The notes below the pieces were generated by a model. That model worked only from the letters and a program-made list of their open reading frames with translations, did not search any database and was not told where the DNA came from. The translations under genes were made by a program, and so were the position numbers. From the NCBI GenBank assembly GCA_037349315.1, contig JBAIAC010000007.1, positions 806,001 to 870,000 on the forward strand: a stretch of DNA of 64,000 nucleotides. Direction: 5' to 3'. Below, piece after piece: positions 11,501-26,500 of this stretch (the first letter of the stretch is position 1; every line of letters starts with the position of its first letter). The DNA is from Chelydra serpentina (lineage: Eukaryota; Chordata; Testudines; Chelydridae).

Positions 11501-14500
11501 TAGTTAAAGTATAGATTGAGAAAGTATCAAACTGGTTCAATCTTCCGTAAGCACAAATGGCATTTGTCTTGTTTACATAAAACTAACCCGAATCAGCGTA
11601 TGAATCAGTGTTATCTCTGGCATGGGCCAAACCACAGAAAAGCAGCCCACCCCCTCTCTCAAGCCAGTCTTTTCTTTACCATTATGGCACTATCCAGAAT
11701 TCCCTGGCTCAGAAGGGCTAAGCATTTCCTGTTTACCCTTCTGAGAAGGAACTGAATTCCAAGAGAATGCCAGAGAAACTCGCTGTCCTGGGACTTTATG
11801 ACTGCCCCCCCTCCAGTCAGAAGCATCACTTCATAAAAATGTATACTGATTTACAGTCTTTGTTACAGCTGTTAATAGCTGCTTTTGATGCAGTTTTATA
11901 TATACAGCCTATATTATACAAAAAGCCACAGCATTAAGGAATCAAATTCATATCCATGGGTAGTTTTGAAGAGGACACAGAACTCCGAGCTTTCTGGAGT
12001 GTACCCTGCTCCCCCCCGCCAAATCCTGGAGATTCCAGCTGCCCACAGAACAGCCTCGTCAGTAACATGTAAGGCTTTCCAGCTCTAGCTAGCCAGTGTC
12101 ACAAAAGCAAAACAAGAAAAGGGGGAGGGGAAAGGAGTTGTTCCTGTTTCTGGGGAGAGGACGACGGGCCAGGCCTACAAAACCACCTTGAATTTTCACT
12201 ATTGAGGGAGCGAAGATGAGAAGAAAACAGAAAATAGATTGAAGGATAAACTGTCGCACATTTAAAAACAATGGATTTATTATACTTTGCACGACATGAC
12301 CGGCTGGATTGCAGAATTGCAATGCTGGAAATGAGCTATATGCTAAAGGTTATCTGCAAAATTTAAACACTAAAGCATATTATGCACTGACTGCCTCCAA
12401 AGGAAGAAGGGCGCGAGAGATTTTTCAGCCTAGCAGTAACTTAAACTTGCCGATGAGACCATTTCTAAAATACTCTCTTTCCTGTTTAGCTGGGTCATTC
12501 AGCTGGTAATACCAAGCCTGCTTACTTTTTATTGCAACTTCAAAGATCAGTTTTAAAACAGTTTAGCAGTGTGCAGTAAAAGGAAGCCCTGTGCAGCTAC
12601 GGGGTCAAATTCAGCCCTGGCTTCAACACAGTTGCGCTCACTAACTTCAGGGTTATCTTTGACCTACAGTAAGTTGGGCTTTAAAATGTGGGGGAGGTAA
12701 AAGCTAAATTGTTAACTGACTGTACTATAGAATACACTGCCCCATAACGGACACATACCACAAATGCTTAAGTAAACGTATTTGCAATTTTTAAAAGCGA
12801 AGTATTTGAAAGTCAGTTCCTCCTTTACTTGCTTGCAAAGACTGCTCGTCAGCATTCTGCATGCGCCTTGCAACACACAGTGACATCACAGCCACTCACC
12901 AGTGCAGGGTGTGTTGCAAGGCCAAGGCAGAATCCTGACCTGGCCCCTTTGAAAGGCAAGTAAAACAAGAACTGATTTTAGTTATTTTGTTTTAATGCAT
13001 ACTCTACATATACTACACGTTCCCACACTGACCGGGGAGCATAACCGATCCCCCCAAAAAATCGCTGTTCATCTTTCACAGGCATCAAAACTGCACAGAA
13101 CTGATTATCCTTGCCCGGATGAGCTGACCAGCTGGATCACAAGAACGGCACTGCAATAGTGTATATAACGTGAAGTCTTTTACCTATACTTTGGTCTGTC
13201 TTACTTTACCAAAGGACCTAAAAATTAGAATTAATCAGTTCATGGTTTTGAGGTTTTTTTAAGCACAATTCTGTTTTTCTTTTCACACAAGCAAAACTCT
13301 GAAAATGCTTTAAAACTATGTACGTACTTGCTGCTGCTTCCGCCATCAACAAACGGATTCCAGTGTGAAGCAAAGTCTGTGCCTGCTGCCACAACCTGAA
13401 AATGCAGAAATTTCAGTTCAACAATTTTTATTTATTTAATTGAAAGAAAATATTCTCTAAGCATATTTCCATAGCATCCTGGGGGGCTTGGGAGGTAGAG
13501 AACTGCAGAAAATAATCACCCATAAACAGAGAAACTTCAGTTCCAAAGTCCAAATGTTTTTTACAGTCTGATTATTTAAAAAAAAAAAAAAATCCAACCT
13601 TCCTTTAATTTGGGCTTGCAAACAACACCTGGAAATGGCAAAGAGGCCAGGTTCAACAGATGACAAATGACTTAATTAAAGTGTTCTGGTACAAACTCGA
13701 TAAGGAGAAAACTTTTCTCCGTGGGTACTGGTGTAACAGACCACTGCTACTCTTGGGAACCATGATCCCAAAATGAGATCTCATTGTGACTCCCGGAACT
13801 ACAGCTCTCTGAGGGTGGTTACCCCCCTCCACTCTAGACAGCAGGTATCACACTGCACTCTTGCTGAACTGCCAGTCCCATCAATGCCTTTTCACCAGTG
13901 ACTGGTGGAGGAGCTCCTGGTGAATGTTAGTGCAGCACTCATTAAAGTGACCTTAGACTTGTTAACAAATTAAAATTTTCCTTGGGAATCAAATCAACCT
14001 GCTTCCAATTCTGCTGTTCTTTAAAAAATTGTTGCGAGCGGTTGCTGCTTTATGTAATCGGCGTGGGTCAGTTGCTTCCCCACTAACTTCCCCTTCACGG
14101 ATGCAGTTAACATCATGAGTGTAGAGGTTTTTTTGTTCGGTGATTACACCCTAAAGAGACCAAGCTGGGAAATGGTGCAAATTTTTGACATGAAAAAGGC
14201 CCAACAGGAATATGGCTTTAAACATCCGGATCCTGATTTTCATAATGCTGAGTCCTATATTTCCAACTGAAGTCAGTGGGAGCTGTTGGGACTCAGCACT
14301 TATGAAAAATCAGGCCCATTGCCTCCACAGCCATACTCTGCTCCAGACGGACGTGTGTTGGCTGGTGGCATTCAATTAATCTGAAGTAAACAGATAACTG
14401 CCAAGAGTTAAAACAAACAGCAAGTGGCACACGATGGGGCAAAAATGTCCGCATGTAACATGGCTGTGCTTGAGTAACAAGAGTAGAAAACATAATATTG

Positions 14501-17500
14501 GCTGGTCGAGAGATCTAGGGGAATCAAATTCAGAATCTCTTTTCACATTCCTACATTCATTGGTGTGTTTCGATTTGCACACGAGGAAGACCCTCGTGTG
14601 CAAAAAAAAAAAAAAAAAAAAAAAAGCCATAGAGAGCAATTCATTTTCTTCAGAATGTGGCAACTATCTGAAAACTGATAGTTGTCTTCTCGTGACTCGT
14701 TTTATACTCTGAATACATATTACTTAACAGAGTTAAAGCATAAAACAATGAGGACACTGTGATTATAATAAACGATGGAAAACCAAGTCCTACCATTTCA
14801 TCCCGCGCTTCTGTTTCTTTCCGTAAGGGAGGCTCAAATTGCAACTTGTCAACTGCAAAACACATTTTCAACTTTACATGCAACATTCCACTGACATCCT
14901 CTTATGACCAGTCTCTTAAAGCAAGCAGCAGTCTGTAGCATATAAAAAACCGAAGTGCACACTTGCAGTGTTACGTAACGCTTCATTTTAACTTGACTAT
15001 AAAATTCTAAACTCTTTGAACCACGAACATTAGTTTTTCTGGAAGTCTTCAATGTCTAAATGTTTGCACTTGGAATGTATTTGTTATGAAACAACCCACA
15101 GAAAAGGAAACTGAGAAAATAGCAGTAAAAATCCCCATTTAAAGTAGTCTAAATTATAATTATTTAGTTTGTGTGGGCACTTTTCCAAACACAGAGAAAG
15201 CCAGTTCCTACTTCAAAGGGCTCCAAAATGTCAGCACTCCCCTTCCCCCCCAGCTGAAAGTGACCCAATAGCGTGTCAACATTGCATGAAGTGTAAGGAC
15301 TTTTCCTTTTGACCATAATATTTATGGTCACATATCTAACAGTAATTTAGTTTGCAAGGGCACTTCTTCAAACACAGAGAAAGCCTGTTCCTGCTTCAAC
15401 AGGACTTGCACTCCTTTTGAGTTTAACATACACCATATAGTCAGTACAGCAGATGACCATAACACGTGGAGCACCCTCCAGTGGTTAGGATGAGGTTTAG
15501 CTGACCATCAAATGTGGAAACCAGCACGAAATCAGAGTGGCACCAAATTGCCATCTACTTTTCTATATTCTCCCTCACCAGTGAGGGCCAAGACAGCTGT
15601 GTGTAAAAACATGCTCTCCCCCACTATAATAATCAACTTGGTCTTCCTGTTTAAATTAAATTATTATTTTTTATGATGCCAGTAGGCATTCAAAGTTTGG
15701 CACAACACCATGGCAGAGAGAGGCTGATTACGGAAGAAACACTACCCTGGTTTTATAGAAATGTTTCCATCCTGCAATGACATGAAATGAAGTAACAGAA
15801 AAGTATGCAAGTTTTAATTTTGGTTTTGGAAAAATACTGTGGAGATTTTTTTGTTGGCGCTTTTTTCTTTAAGTGCTCCAATGGTAAAAGTGGCTCTCTA
15901 AAGTTTGCTATAAAAGAGTGACACGGACACCCTCCATCAGGAAAAATAAACCAGCACCACAAAATGGGAAAAAGCACATTAGGGACTTACAATTTATCTC
16001 CGACGCTGTTCTTTCCGCTCTAGCATTCCTGTTTGTAGAGCGAATGGTGTGGCGAATAACAGAGTGAGGCTGTTAGAAACAGAGTGAGAGTTAGAAACAG
16101 AAACATTACAATTCAGTTATATTGCTTTCACCTTAGATCTCAGACCATAATTAAAGGGAAAGAAGAGCTATTACAATGGGGGGAGACACTGCTTCCTAAC
16201 CATAATACTTTTATTGCCTGCACACAAGCCCCTTGTACTTGACAGCAAGCTTGACCTCAACTCTGTGGCAAGGCCTCCTGGTTTCTACAGCACTCTGTGC
16301 AGCAGAGTAGAATAATTTTTCAAGCCCTCTCTGAAGTGAGAATCTAAGTTTACAGAGTGAAAACAGGAGAAGATTTTTCAACATCAGCTTTTCAAAACAG
16401 GAAAAATACAAGTATGTTCTCACCTCAAAATCATCGTCATCAGCTTCACTGTAATGTATATGGTTGTCGGGATTATTTACTTTGTCCAACAGCTCAACTG
16501 CTAGAGATCTCGAGAGACCAGGTTGTCCTACAAAACTATGCTAAAAATCACAAAAAAAAAACATGTTACAGCAGGTTTAATAGGAAGCATATATTTAACC
16601 CTGTATGTCTGGGCTTCAAAAGATTAGCCTTCTTGTTTTGCAAAACTTTATAAGTGACACTCTTCAGAAAATTTGTCTCCTGAGCAAGTAGGCCTCTAAA
16701 GCATGCATCAGTTTTAGCCTGACCACATTATGCGTCAGTTGCAATTAGAAATTAAGACCCTAGTTGTGCAAACATTGATTCATTTGCTTAACTTTATGCA
16801 TGCAAGTAGTTCCATGGAGTTCAATGGGAGTCTTTAGGTGAGTAGAATTAAGCATTCGAGTAAGTGTTTTCCGAATCAAGGCCTAATTTTGCCTTATGGG
16901 GTGATTAGTAACCAATCTATACAGTTAATTCTACTAAACCGGGGCACACGATTACAAAATGCCAGTCTTTGGACAATTAAAACTGGACTTATCTTGCAAT
17001 ATAGACAGGTATCTTTATAAAATCTTGCCACCAAATAAAACTTTTGTATATTCCATGAGATTCCAATTTCACTTTTGCTGCGTTTGCACCATTAAGCACA
17101 CTTGTATGATAAGAGCATGAAACATAGCCCTGGTTTGGTGCACTAATGACTTCTTTCTCTGTGAAACAATAGATTTAGTGATGACATTACAAGTTCTGAC
17201 TTTTCTTTTTAGACACTTACAGTAAGGAGTCTTTCTGCGGTTGGTCTCTTCTTTGGATTTTTTGTAAGTGCTATTTTGACAAAATTATGGAATGTTGATG
17301 ACCTTTACATAAAAAGACAAAGAAAAAATTGAATACTTAAAATGAAGTTACGTTTTTATGAAAAGGAAAAAATAATGGTCTCTTTCAATGTAACTGCTAT
17401 ATAAATGGCAAAACATCTGCTGAATTAGAATCTTGCTCAAATATCCCAAGGCATTTCAGATTTATACCATTCTGCTGCTGAGTTAACTAGCAGGCGATTA

Positions 17501-20500
17501 CTACTACTGTCCCTTTGGAAAAAGCAGTCAAAAGATCAGATTCCATTTGAAGTCTTATGGTACTATAGAACAGAAATAAAAATAATATAGCAAATTAGGT
17601 ATATAGCAAACCCACAAAATCCAGGCAAGTCTGACACTCCACGTTATCTCATGTCATCAGGAGGAAAATAAAATGCACAATGGTGTAAGACCAGGAGAAA
17701 GCATCAACCTCCTCTTTCAAAGCACGGCTGAGATTTTCAAAGCAGTTCAGATGATTTAACTACACCTCTTTTCTTTTAAATTAATGCAATATGTGAGGCT
17801 AAATCCCTTTGAAAGTCTACAATTTTTACTTGTCTTTCTTGCACATGTTTATTTTAATATATCTTTCAAAGGATATATTAGCCAGAATTTGATGACTTTC
17901 AGGTCACGTTGCAAAACTTATACCTCAGGCATTTGAAAACAAAAAGGAATTGGGCCGGTGGAGGGGTTGATGATCTGCTTCTTGGAGGTGGGTTGTACTG
18001 AACTGCACGTGGAGTTTAATTTGTGATGTGCTTTTAAGTTATGGCAAGAATGCCTAGAGAGTATATAGATAGGTACTCTTAGCATGTGCACAAATCTTGG
18101 GGTGGGGGGAGAGGGGGAAAAGAGGTGAAGAGTGCAAAGTTCAGTGCAGAATGCAATTCACAGAAGAACGTTTTTCCAAGTGATAAACAATTTTAAGTAT
18201 CTTGCCTGCAGCTATTCTGGCAGAATCCCCCTCACAAAGATTTAAGGAAAAAAGGACAGTTACTTGGTCACCAGGAACATTCTAAGTACATAAATGGGAT
18301 TAACAGCTTCACTACAGTGAGTCTTGATCACATGTCAAACTAATTGCCAAATGTGTGTTCTGGAAGGAGATTTTTTTCTCTCCAGGTAGCAGCCAAGAGG
18401 GAGTTTTCCTTTTCCTCTGGCCCAGCAGAGGAGGAGCAGTTAGCATTAAGTGGGCCTGTCCCACACAATCAGTTTCCTGACATTGCAGAAGTGGGTGCAC
18501 TGCTGGACCTCGGTCCTTTCTGTTGCATTTGCTTCTAGGTTCCTATAACATCAAATCAATTACCAAAAAAAAAAAATCTATCTTGCTTGCTGGTACATAC
18601 TGCAGGTGTCTCAGCCTAAAACACTTCATCCTCACGGAAATCATCTGTCAGATCACTGGGATGAAAACTAATGCAGCACACTTTTATCAATGGTTTTCTT
18701 CTTCCACAGAGTGATATGAAATGAATGTCCCATTTTTAGAGATAGATTGTTTTAAAGCATGATTTACCGGGGTGAATTATGTTCCAATAAAAACTTCTGA
18801 CTTTGAGCAAATAATGAAGATGTTTTTGGACACTGCAGAAGTCAGAGCAATTTAAAAATTCATGACCTAAATTTAGCCCTGATCCTGCACTGAGCGCTTC
18901 ACAGTTCAGTCGCCCCTTGATTTAATGAGGCGCTGCATGAACAGGGAGTCCATTCACATGGTTCTCACTCCAGGATCAGTCTCTTTTGCTGTAATTAAGT
19001 ATTTTGTTTAGCAGTAAGAACTGAATTTGAAGGGACAACTCATGTATATAAGTCACAAATGTCCATATGTGTTTGCAGGTTGAGGGCATATGCCTTATGA
19101 ACTATTGACATAAATAATCATTCACATGATGCACTGAACAAAGGGAGAAACATTTTAATTGACTTACCATTTTGCTTTTTCCTTGAGCTTTGGAGGTTGA
19201 AAGTTACTTTTAGACATTAAAAACAAAGCCCTAAGATAAAGAAAGCATAGCATTATACAATATGAAAATAATTCAGTTTATTCTAATATCTTGAGATTGC
19301 ATAAAATACTGTACCCAGCAGTTCTATTACCCGACAAGAGACAATATGAGCTGATCCCAAATGAGTTCTGTAGTATGTAACATAAAAGGTCTTGTAAGAG
19401 ACAAAATAAAGCTGCTGACTTCTTTAATTATGGACAGTGTTTTTGAAACAAAATCTGTTTTCATGCGCAAGCAACCCTGCTCACTATAGAGTTTGGGAAC
19501 TAAAACACTCACAAAATGTTAAGTCCTTAAGAATTTGATTCCGGAATCTGAATCTACATCTTTAAATCAAGACAAGATGACTTTTACAAAAGGTGTGGTG
19601 CACTAAAACAGAAATTATGGGCTTGATGTAGGAATCCCTGGGAGAGGTTATAAGGCCTGGGTTATGCAGGACAGACTAGACGATTGTAATGGTCCCTTAT
19701 GGGCTATGATTTAAGAAAATGCTTGAAATGAGCGAGTCTCATGATCAGCAGACCTCATTGGATGAAGGTCAAACATAGGCGGCTGAAGTTCTCCAAGTTC
19801 GATTGCTGTTATGCCAACTGCCCAGATATCACAGAGTTGGTTGTAACCGCCATTCTTTTCCACTGCTGCAACTTCTGGGGCCATCCTTTAAATGGAAAAT
19901 CATCATTTGATTACACACCATACACCCTCACTTCTATAGCACCTCCTTCGACCGGAGGATCTCAAATTTCGTTACATGATTACTGTGGAATTCACTCCAA
20001 GGCAAAGGGCCTATGCAAAGAGTGTAAATGGGGCCTGATGTGATCCTCTACACTGGGATGAATTCCTTCCGTTAAAAGAACAAAGACCCAAAGGGTAAGT
20101 GTCTTGGCCAAAGTCATGAATTCTGTAGCAGAGCCAGGAATAGAACTCAAGTCTTGTGATACCCAGTCTAATCCTCTAACCGCAACCCAATCTTTCTTCC
20201 CTCAGTCTGTTTTCTCTAATATGAAGCAGAATACAGTATGCAATTTAAAAAAAAATCTATAATTGAAGTGTTTTGTCTATATTCAGTCCTCATTATGGCT
20301 ATTACGCTAATGAGTGATCTCTGAATTAAGGCAGTGCCTCAATTCAATCTGCCGTTAAATTTGCATTTTTATACAACCCAAAAATTACAAAGTTGAAAAT
20401 GTCAGGCATTTCAAAGCCTTAAATAGCAAAGAGTGTTTTGAAACAAAAATAGTTGAAATGTGCTTCTTTTCACTGTAATGTCCCCTGCATGGGGGAAACC

Positions 20501-23500
20501 CAGATGCCTACATTTAGGTGTTGTCAGCAGAATTTAACTCGCAATACTTGGATATATGCATCAATTTTTAACACATGCCTACATATAGAGGTCACTAATT
20601 GTGATCTTATTTGTGATCTTTCAAATGCTTTGTCTTTGCTCTTAAAAAGTTTTTTTGTTCACCTTTAAGCTATAAATATTATGTTTTTATATTGGTGAGA
20701 GGGAGAGGAGTTACAGCACCGAACCAAACTCCTACCATGTATATAAATAACATTCAGCACGGAATTAGATTGGCAGCCTTGCTATTAGCATCACGTGATT
20801 GATGTTACAGTGATATTACAAAGCAACAAAATGACAATGTCCTATCTTGCTCAAGCACATTACGAAATCAGAAATAGTTTATATGACTATATTATGTATA
20901 TATTATGCATCCGATGAAGTGGGTTCTAACCCACGAAAGCTTATGCTGAAATAAATTTGTTAGTCTCTAAGGTGCTACAAGTTTTTCTTTCTTATTTTCG
21001 TTATATTATGTCTGTAGTTAAACATATCTGTATTTTAGAAGCTTAAGTATAATTTGTAAATACGGACTTCACTTTGCATGTAGTCATTGTATGAATCAAA
21101 GCAATTTATTACCAGTAAGGGGTACCAATAAAAGATTTTCTTTTCGCAATGGTGGCCGTTATTTTTGCTGCTACACCAAAGTCAGCTGTAAAACAAAATT
21201 ACATCATCATTACATTTCCTAGAGATTGAATGTTTAATGAAAAACCAACAACACTCTAGAAAGTTATTATAAATCACCGAAACACACACATTCCTTGGTA
21301 ATAAAATTAAGATAATTGTTTACAATTTTAATCTCTCAGGCAAAGAAGAACAGAAAATTCTAGCTGGAATTTTTTTTTTTGAATGTCTGGAAATTGAAAT
21401 TTAGGTTTCTCCAAACTGCCTTAAAACTGACCCTGTTTCGCCGCTTACCTCCACCTGTCTTATCACACCATAACTGAATCGTATCAGGACATAACGTTAT
21501 GTATTCTAATTAATATATACTGAAGGGAAGACAGATTGGCACTGTAGTTATGAGAGAGTGCTGTGTCAACGAGGAAACAACAGGGGAGATGTTTTGGTCT
21601 TATTGTTAAGACAAGAGACGCAGTAGGGACTCTGAAGATAGACTCCTAGGCTTTAAGGTCAGAAGGGACCATTACGATCATCTAGTCTGACCTCCTGCAC
21701 AATGCAGGCCACAGAATCTCACCCACCCACTCCTGCAATAATCCTCTCACCTATGTTTCAGCTACTGAAGTCCTCAAATCATGGTTTAAAGACTTCAAGA
21801 TGCAGAGAATCCTCCAGCAAGTGACCCGTGCCCCATGCTGCAGAGGAAGGCGAAAAACCCCCAGGGCCTCTGCCAATCTGCTCTGGAGGAAAATTCCTTC
21901 CTGACCCCAAATATGGCAATCAGCTGAACCCTGAGTATGTGGGCAAAACTCACCAGCCAGACACCCAGGAAAAAATTCTCTGTAGTAACTCAGATCCCAC
22001 TCCATGTAACATCCCATCACCGGCCATTGGGCCTATTTACCACTGATAGTCAAAGGTTAATTAATTGCCAAGATCATGTTATCCCAACAAACCATCCCCT
22101 CCATAAACTTATCTAGCTTAATCTTGAAGCCAGATAGGTCTTTTGTCCCCACTGCTTCCCTTGGAAGGCTGTTCCAGAACTTCACTCTTCTGATGGTTAG
22201 AAACCTTCGTCTAATTTCAAGTCTAAACTTCCTGATGGCCAGTTTATAATCCATTTGTTCTTGTGTCCACATTTGTACTGAGCTTAAATAATTCCTCTCC
22301 CTCCCTGGTATTTATCCCTCTGATATATTTAAAGAGATGAATCATATCTCCCCTCAGCCTTCTTTTGGTTAAGGTAAACAAGCCAAGCTCCTTGAGTCTC
22401 CTTTCATAAGACAGGTTTTCCATTCCTCGGATCATCCTAGTGGCCCTTCTTTGTACCTGTTCCAGTTTGAATTCATCCTTCTTCAACATGGGAGACCAGA
22501 ACGACACACAGTGTTCCAGATGAGGTCTCACCAGTGCCTTGTATAACGGTACTAACATCTCCTTATCTCTACTAGAAATACCTCGCCTGATGCATCCCAA
22601 ACCGCATTAGCTTTTTTCACGGCCATCGAACGAATGCAGAAAATCATCCTATGTACCCAGAGCCAGAAATCATGCCAGTCTAGTTTTGTTTTACTATATT
22701 TACACTATAGTACCTGAAGAATTGTAGTCCACATTGTAGGCAAAGGATGGCTGGCCAGTAGATAGAAAATGGGTATTCATGTGTGATCAGAGTTAAAGTT
22801 GTTAATGGAAACTCAACTATGAGGTTTTTAGGCTTTCAATTAAAAAAAAAATATTGTGTCCTCCTAATACATTGCTTCTGCACACCCACAATGGAGAAGT
22901 GCAGTTAGCCATGTGGCCACAAACATTTCTATATGCTTGCTTTACATATCCTGTTTAGTTAAATACAAGACAGGGGAAAGGAGTATTCATATCTCATACT
23001 CGGTTGATAGTTCTCGCCAGAGTGAACTGTTGTGTAGCTACAATGTAAGTGCAAATGGTGTCTCACTGAAACAAAGCATCTGAATTGGTACTTTAACTTA
23101 CCACCTTTTGATTGGTTCAATTAAAAAACCCTCATTCATTTTCTATTTTACTAGTAAATTCAACTCAATTTACCTAATTTTATGTCTCCATGGTCTGTTA
23201 GCAGAATATTTGCACCCTAAAACAAAACATGCAAAAATTAATATGATAAAATCACATTTAGAACATTTTTCTGCATTACAAAGTATTAAATGAGTCCGGG
23301 CAGTTTTAAGTGACCTTACCTTAATATCTCTATGCATTTTGCCCTTCATGTGCAAATAAGCAAGACCCTACAAGTCAAAAATAAATCTATAACTCAAGTT
23401 TGCCATGTTAACATACTACAAAACATAACATTTCAAATTGGATTTTTAACAGTTTAAACTCAGTTTGTAGTTTTAATTAAAAATTGAAAAAATGAACATT

Positions 23501-26500
23501 GAGATTTTGAGAAAATGAGTCCATGGCTTCTGCTCCTCACCACTCCTGATTCCAACACCAACACATGTGCAGACTTTTTAAAAGAAGTTCTATATGAAGC
23601 ATTTTTGTTAGGTATATTTTTAGCTTCAAAATGCACCTCAAGAGGCATAAGATTTATGACTGAAGCCAATACATTTTATTTACTTCTCAAGTCTAGAAAG
23701 CTTTCAGCCAAAGTTTGCAAGCCTGGCTGCCTAAATCCACATTTAGCTCATAAATAAAAGTGGACTTGTTTTCAGAGGTGCTGAACACTGGAATCTCTCA
23801 CTGAAAGTCAAAACAAGTTCTGCAACACCAATTCTTACTGCTAGCAAAATATTAGCTAAGAGGTTAGGAACAGAATTGCCATATCAGATCAGTTCGTTGG
23901 CCCAGTTAGTCTATAATCTGCCTCTGGCAGTGACCAGTTCACCAATGTTTCATAGGAAGGTGAAAGTGTCTTCTATGGTTCCCTTACACAATTATATATG
24001 GATGGTAGAGTTCCTTCCTGACACAAAAATGTCATGATCAGCTTATGCAATGAAGCATGACGTTTCACTATCTACATTGTGTTGGCTTACATTTCTATAA
24101 TTAATTATAATAAAATGAACCAGAATTTTAGCGGTCCAGCCATAGAATTTTTCCCTCTACAAAACATTAGAATTCACTGCCATAGACTGATTATACGTTG
24201 CAAAATATTTCCTTTTATTGCTCAGCTACTCACTCTCTCTTACTAGGAATTAGCTGTCTTCTGCAATGAGATTCAGAAATGTATCCTAAACAATGGCTGC
24301 ATTGAACCACCATGTCAGTTGTACAGTGTCTGAGAATAGCCAGATCAATCTAAAGCCTCAAATCTCCAAAGACTTGCACATGATTAAAATAACTGCACTG
24401 AAATCAATGGGACTATTCCTGGGGTTAAAGTTAAACATAAAGTTCAGATTCTGATCCTGCTATACAGGCAGACTCTTAAAGCTATATAAATCCCTTTGCA
24501 GGATTCAGGGCATATGGGAACTGACATATGAAACGTTGCATTAAAATTATTTCATAAAGTATTTGTTGCACCACGTTACTGTAATATCCTAGTAATTTAT
24601 ACTAATACTGGAAATATGAAAACTGAATTTGTTAACCCTAACAAACTGATCTTATTGAAGCTGTATTCCCAGGTTTACAAATTTAAGTGACAGCACAGCA
24701 GCTCCTTCTGAAATAGTTTATCTTCCACATCTTCCGCATGTGTATCAAAAAGAGGCTTTGTTCTGTATCTACAGAAGTACAGTACCTGTAAAGTTTCTCT
24801 GCATACATATGCAATTTGTAACTCTGACAGTGGTCCTGTTACTGAAAACAGAAAGATAGAAACAAGTCTATGGGTTGTAATGCACACTATACATACACCA
24901 TTGTAAAACAGTCCACAGAATAGGGCAGTATCCAACCGCAAACATTCAAGGGACACTTTCAACTTAAAATATAGTTTATTTCCAAAAAACAAGTTGAAAG
25001 CCATTTTAAGTGCTACTCTGACAGTGTCTTTCTGTAGTTTTCCAGCCACATTTCTCGTTATTAAAACAAAAGAGGGCTACTACCCAATTTCTCCAATATG
25101 AACAATGGAGGGAAACTGATAATACAGGGGAAACAGTGAAACTGGGTGTACCCAAAGCATCACTAAATGCACACAGTAAAGAAGCTGAGAAAGAGAAGGA
25201 ACATCTCCCATATCTCTCAGGTATAGTAATCCTGTGTCGTATTTGCAACAAGAGGTAAACATTTGCCAGAGAACAGAGAATTAAAACATTTTTCAGACAA
25301 ATGTGATTTTTAAGTTGATGACAACAGGGTAATAATACTGTTTGAGCTCTTCATGCAGGTAAAAAGCAGCAGAGATAATTTCTGTTTGCCTTTTAAAATT
25401 AGAAATTCAGTTCTTTTTACCCTGGATGACTGTGGCACCTGAAGATTGTTTAAAAACTTGCTTGCATCGACAGCTATTTATAGTACACTAAATGACTGAG
25501 ACATACATAGATGAAAGGATATCTTTGCTTAAAATTCAAGAACTCCATCCCTTTAGTTAAGGTCTGAGAAAGCTCACAATCTGCTTTCCAAGACCCCCAA
25601 CTAGTCTTCCAGCAAAACCAGTGAAGACCAAAGCTAACATATATGAAGTAAAAAACAAGCAGAATTGTTTAGAAAATACTTTTTTAGTCTTTATTCAATC
25701 ATAAAGGAGAACAAAATGACACACCCGTTTTTGTCCTTTTAAGATCACATTCAGAGTTCTCCTAGCAAAATTAGCTTGCCCAGATTGTTCACTATATGTT
25801 TAGCCTACTTTTACAGGCCTAACTTGTAATCAAATAGTACATCTGCAATATGAGGACAATGTTACTTTAAGAACTTTGATTTTTACATTCCATGACTTGT
25901 ACGTTCCAATAAATGCAGTATTTATTACTTAATTACTTCAGTTATTAACATAACTTTTTGAATTTAAGTAGCTTGGGGTTTTTATTTTGTTCATTTTTTT
26001 TTCCAAGGAAAGGGAATAAACTACCCATCCATGTTAACATTTAAAGAAGGATTTGAAAGTCACATTTCATTGAGATGAACTTCTGCAGTGTGTCTCAGAT
26101 ATAGTCTCCAAGCCTATTAAGGGTAATAGGCATTGTGATGTCACAAAAGGGGGGCGGTTTCATTAGGAAATGTTAATTTCTTAGCAGATACCAACTAAAC
26201 ACGATCATTTTCCAGTCACCTGTAACTAACTTTTCTCTCCCAGGACTGACTTCTCAATAAGGACTGTTTACATGCAAGACTGAAGGGTTTTCTTCAGTCT
26301 TCTTTAGAGTTAAAGAGCAAAAATATCTCAAAGCCTTAATGCTGAAAAAGTGTATTCTGTTCACTTCTCCAATAACTAAAAATAGCTAAAATATATTTTA
26401 ATGTAGAAAACAAATAAACCCACAAGCTCCTCATCTCTATGTTCAAACCATGCCTGAAAAATTTGAGCCCCCTAAAGAAGAATTTCTCAGAAAGCTATGA

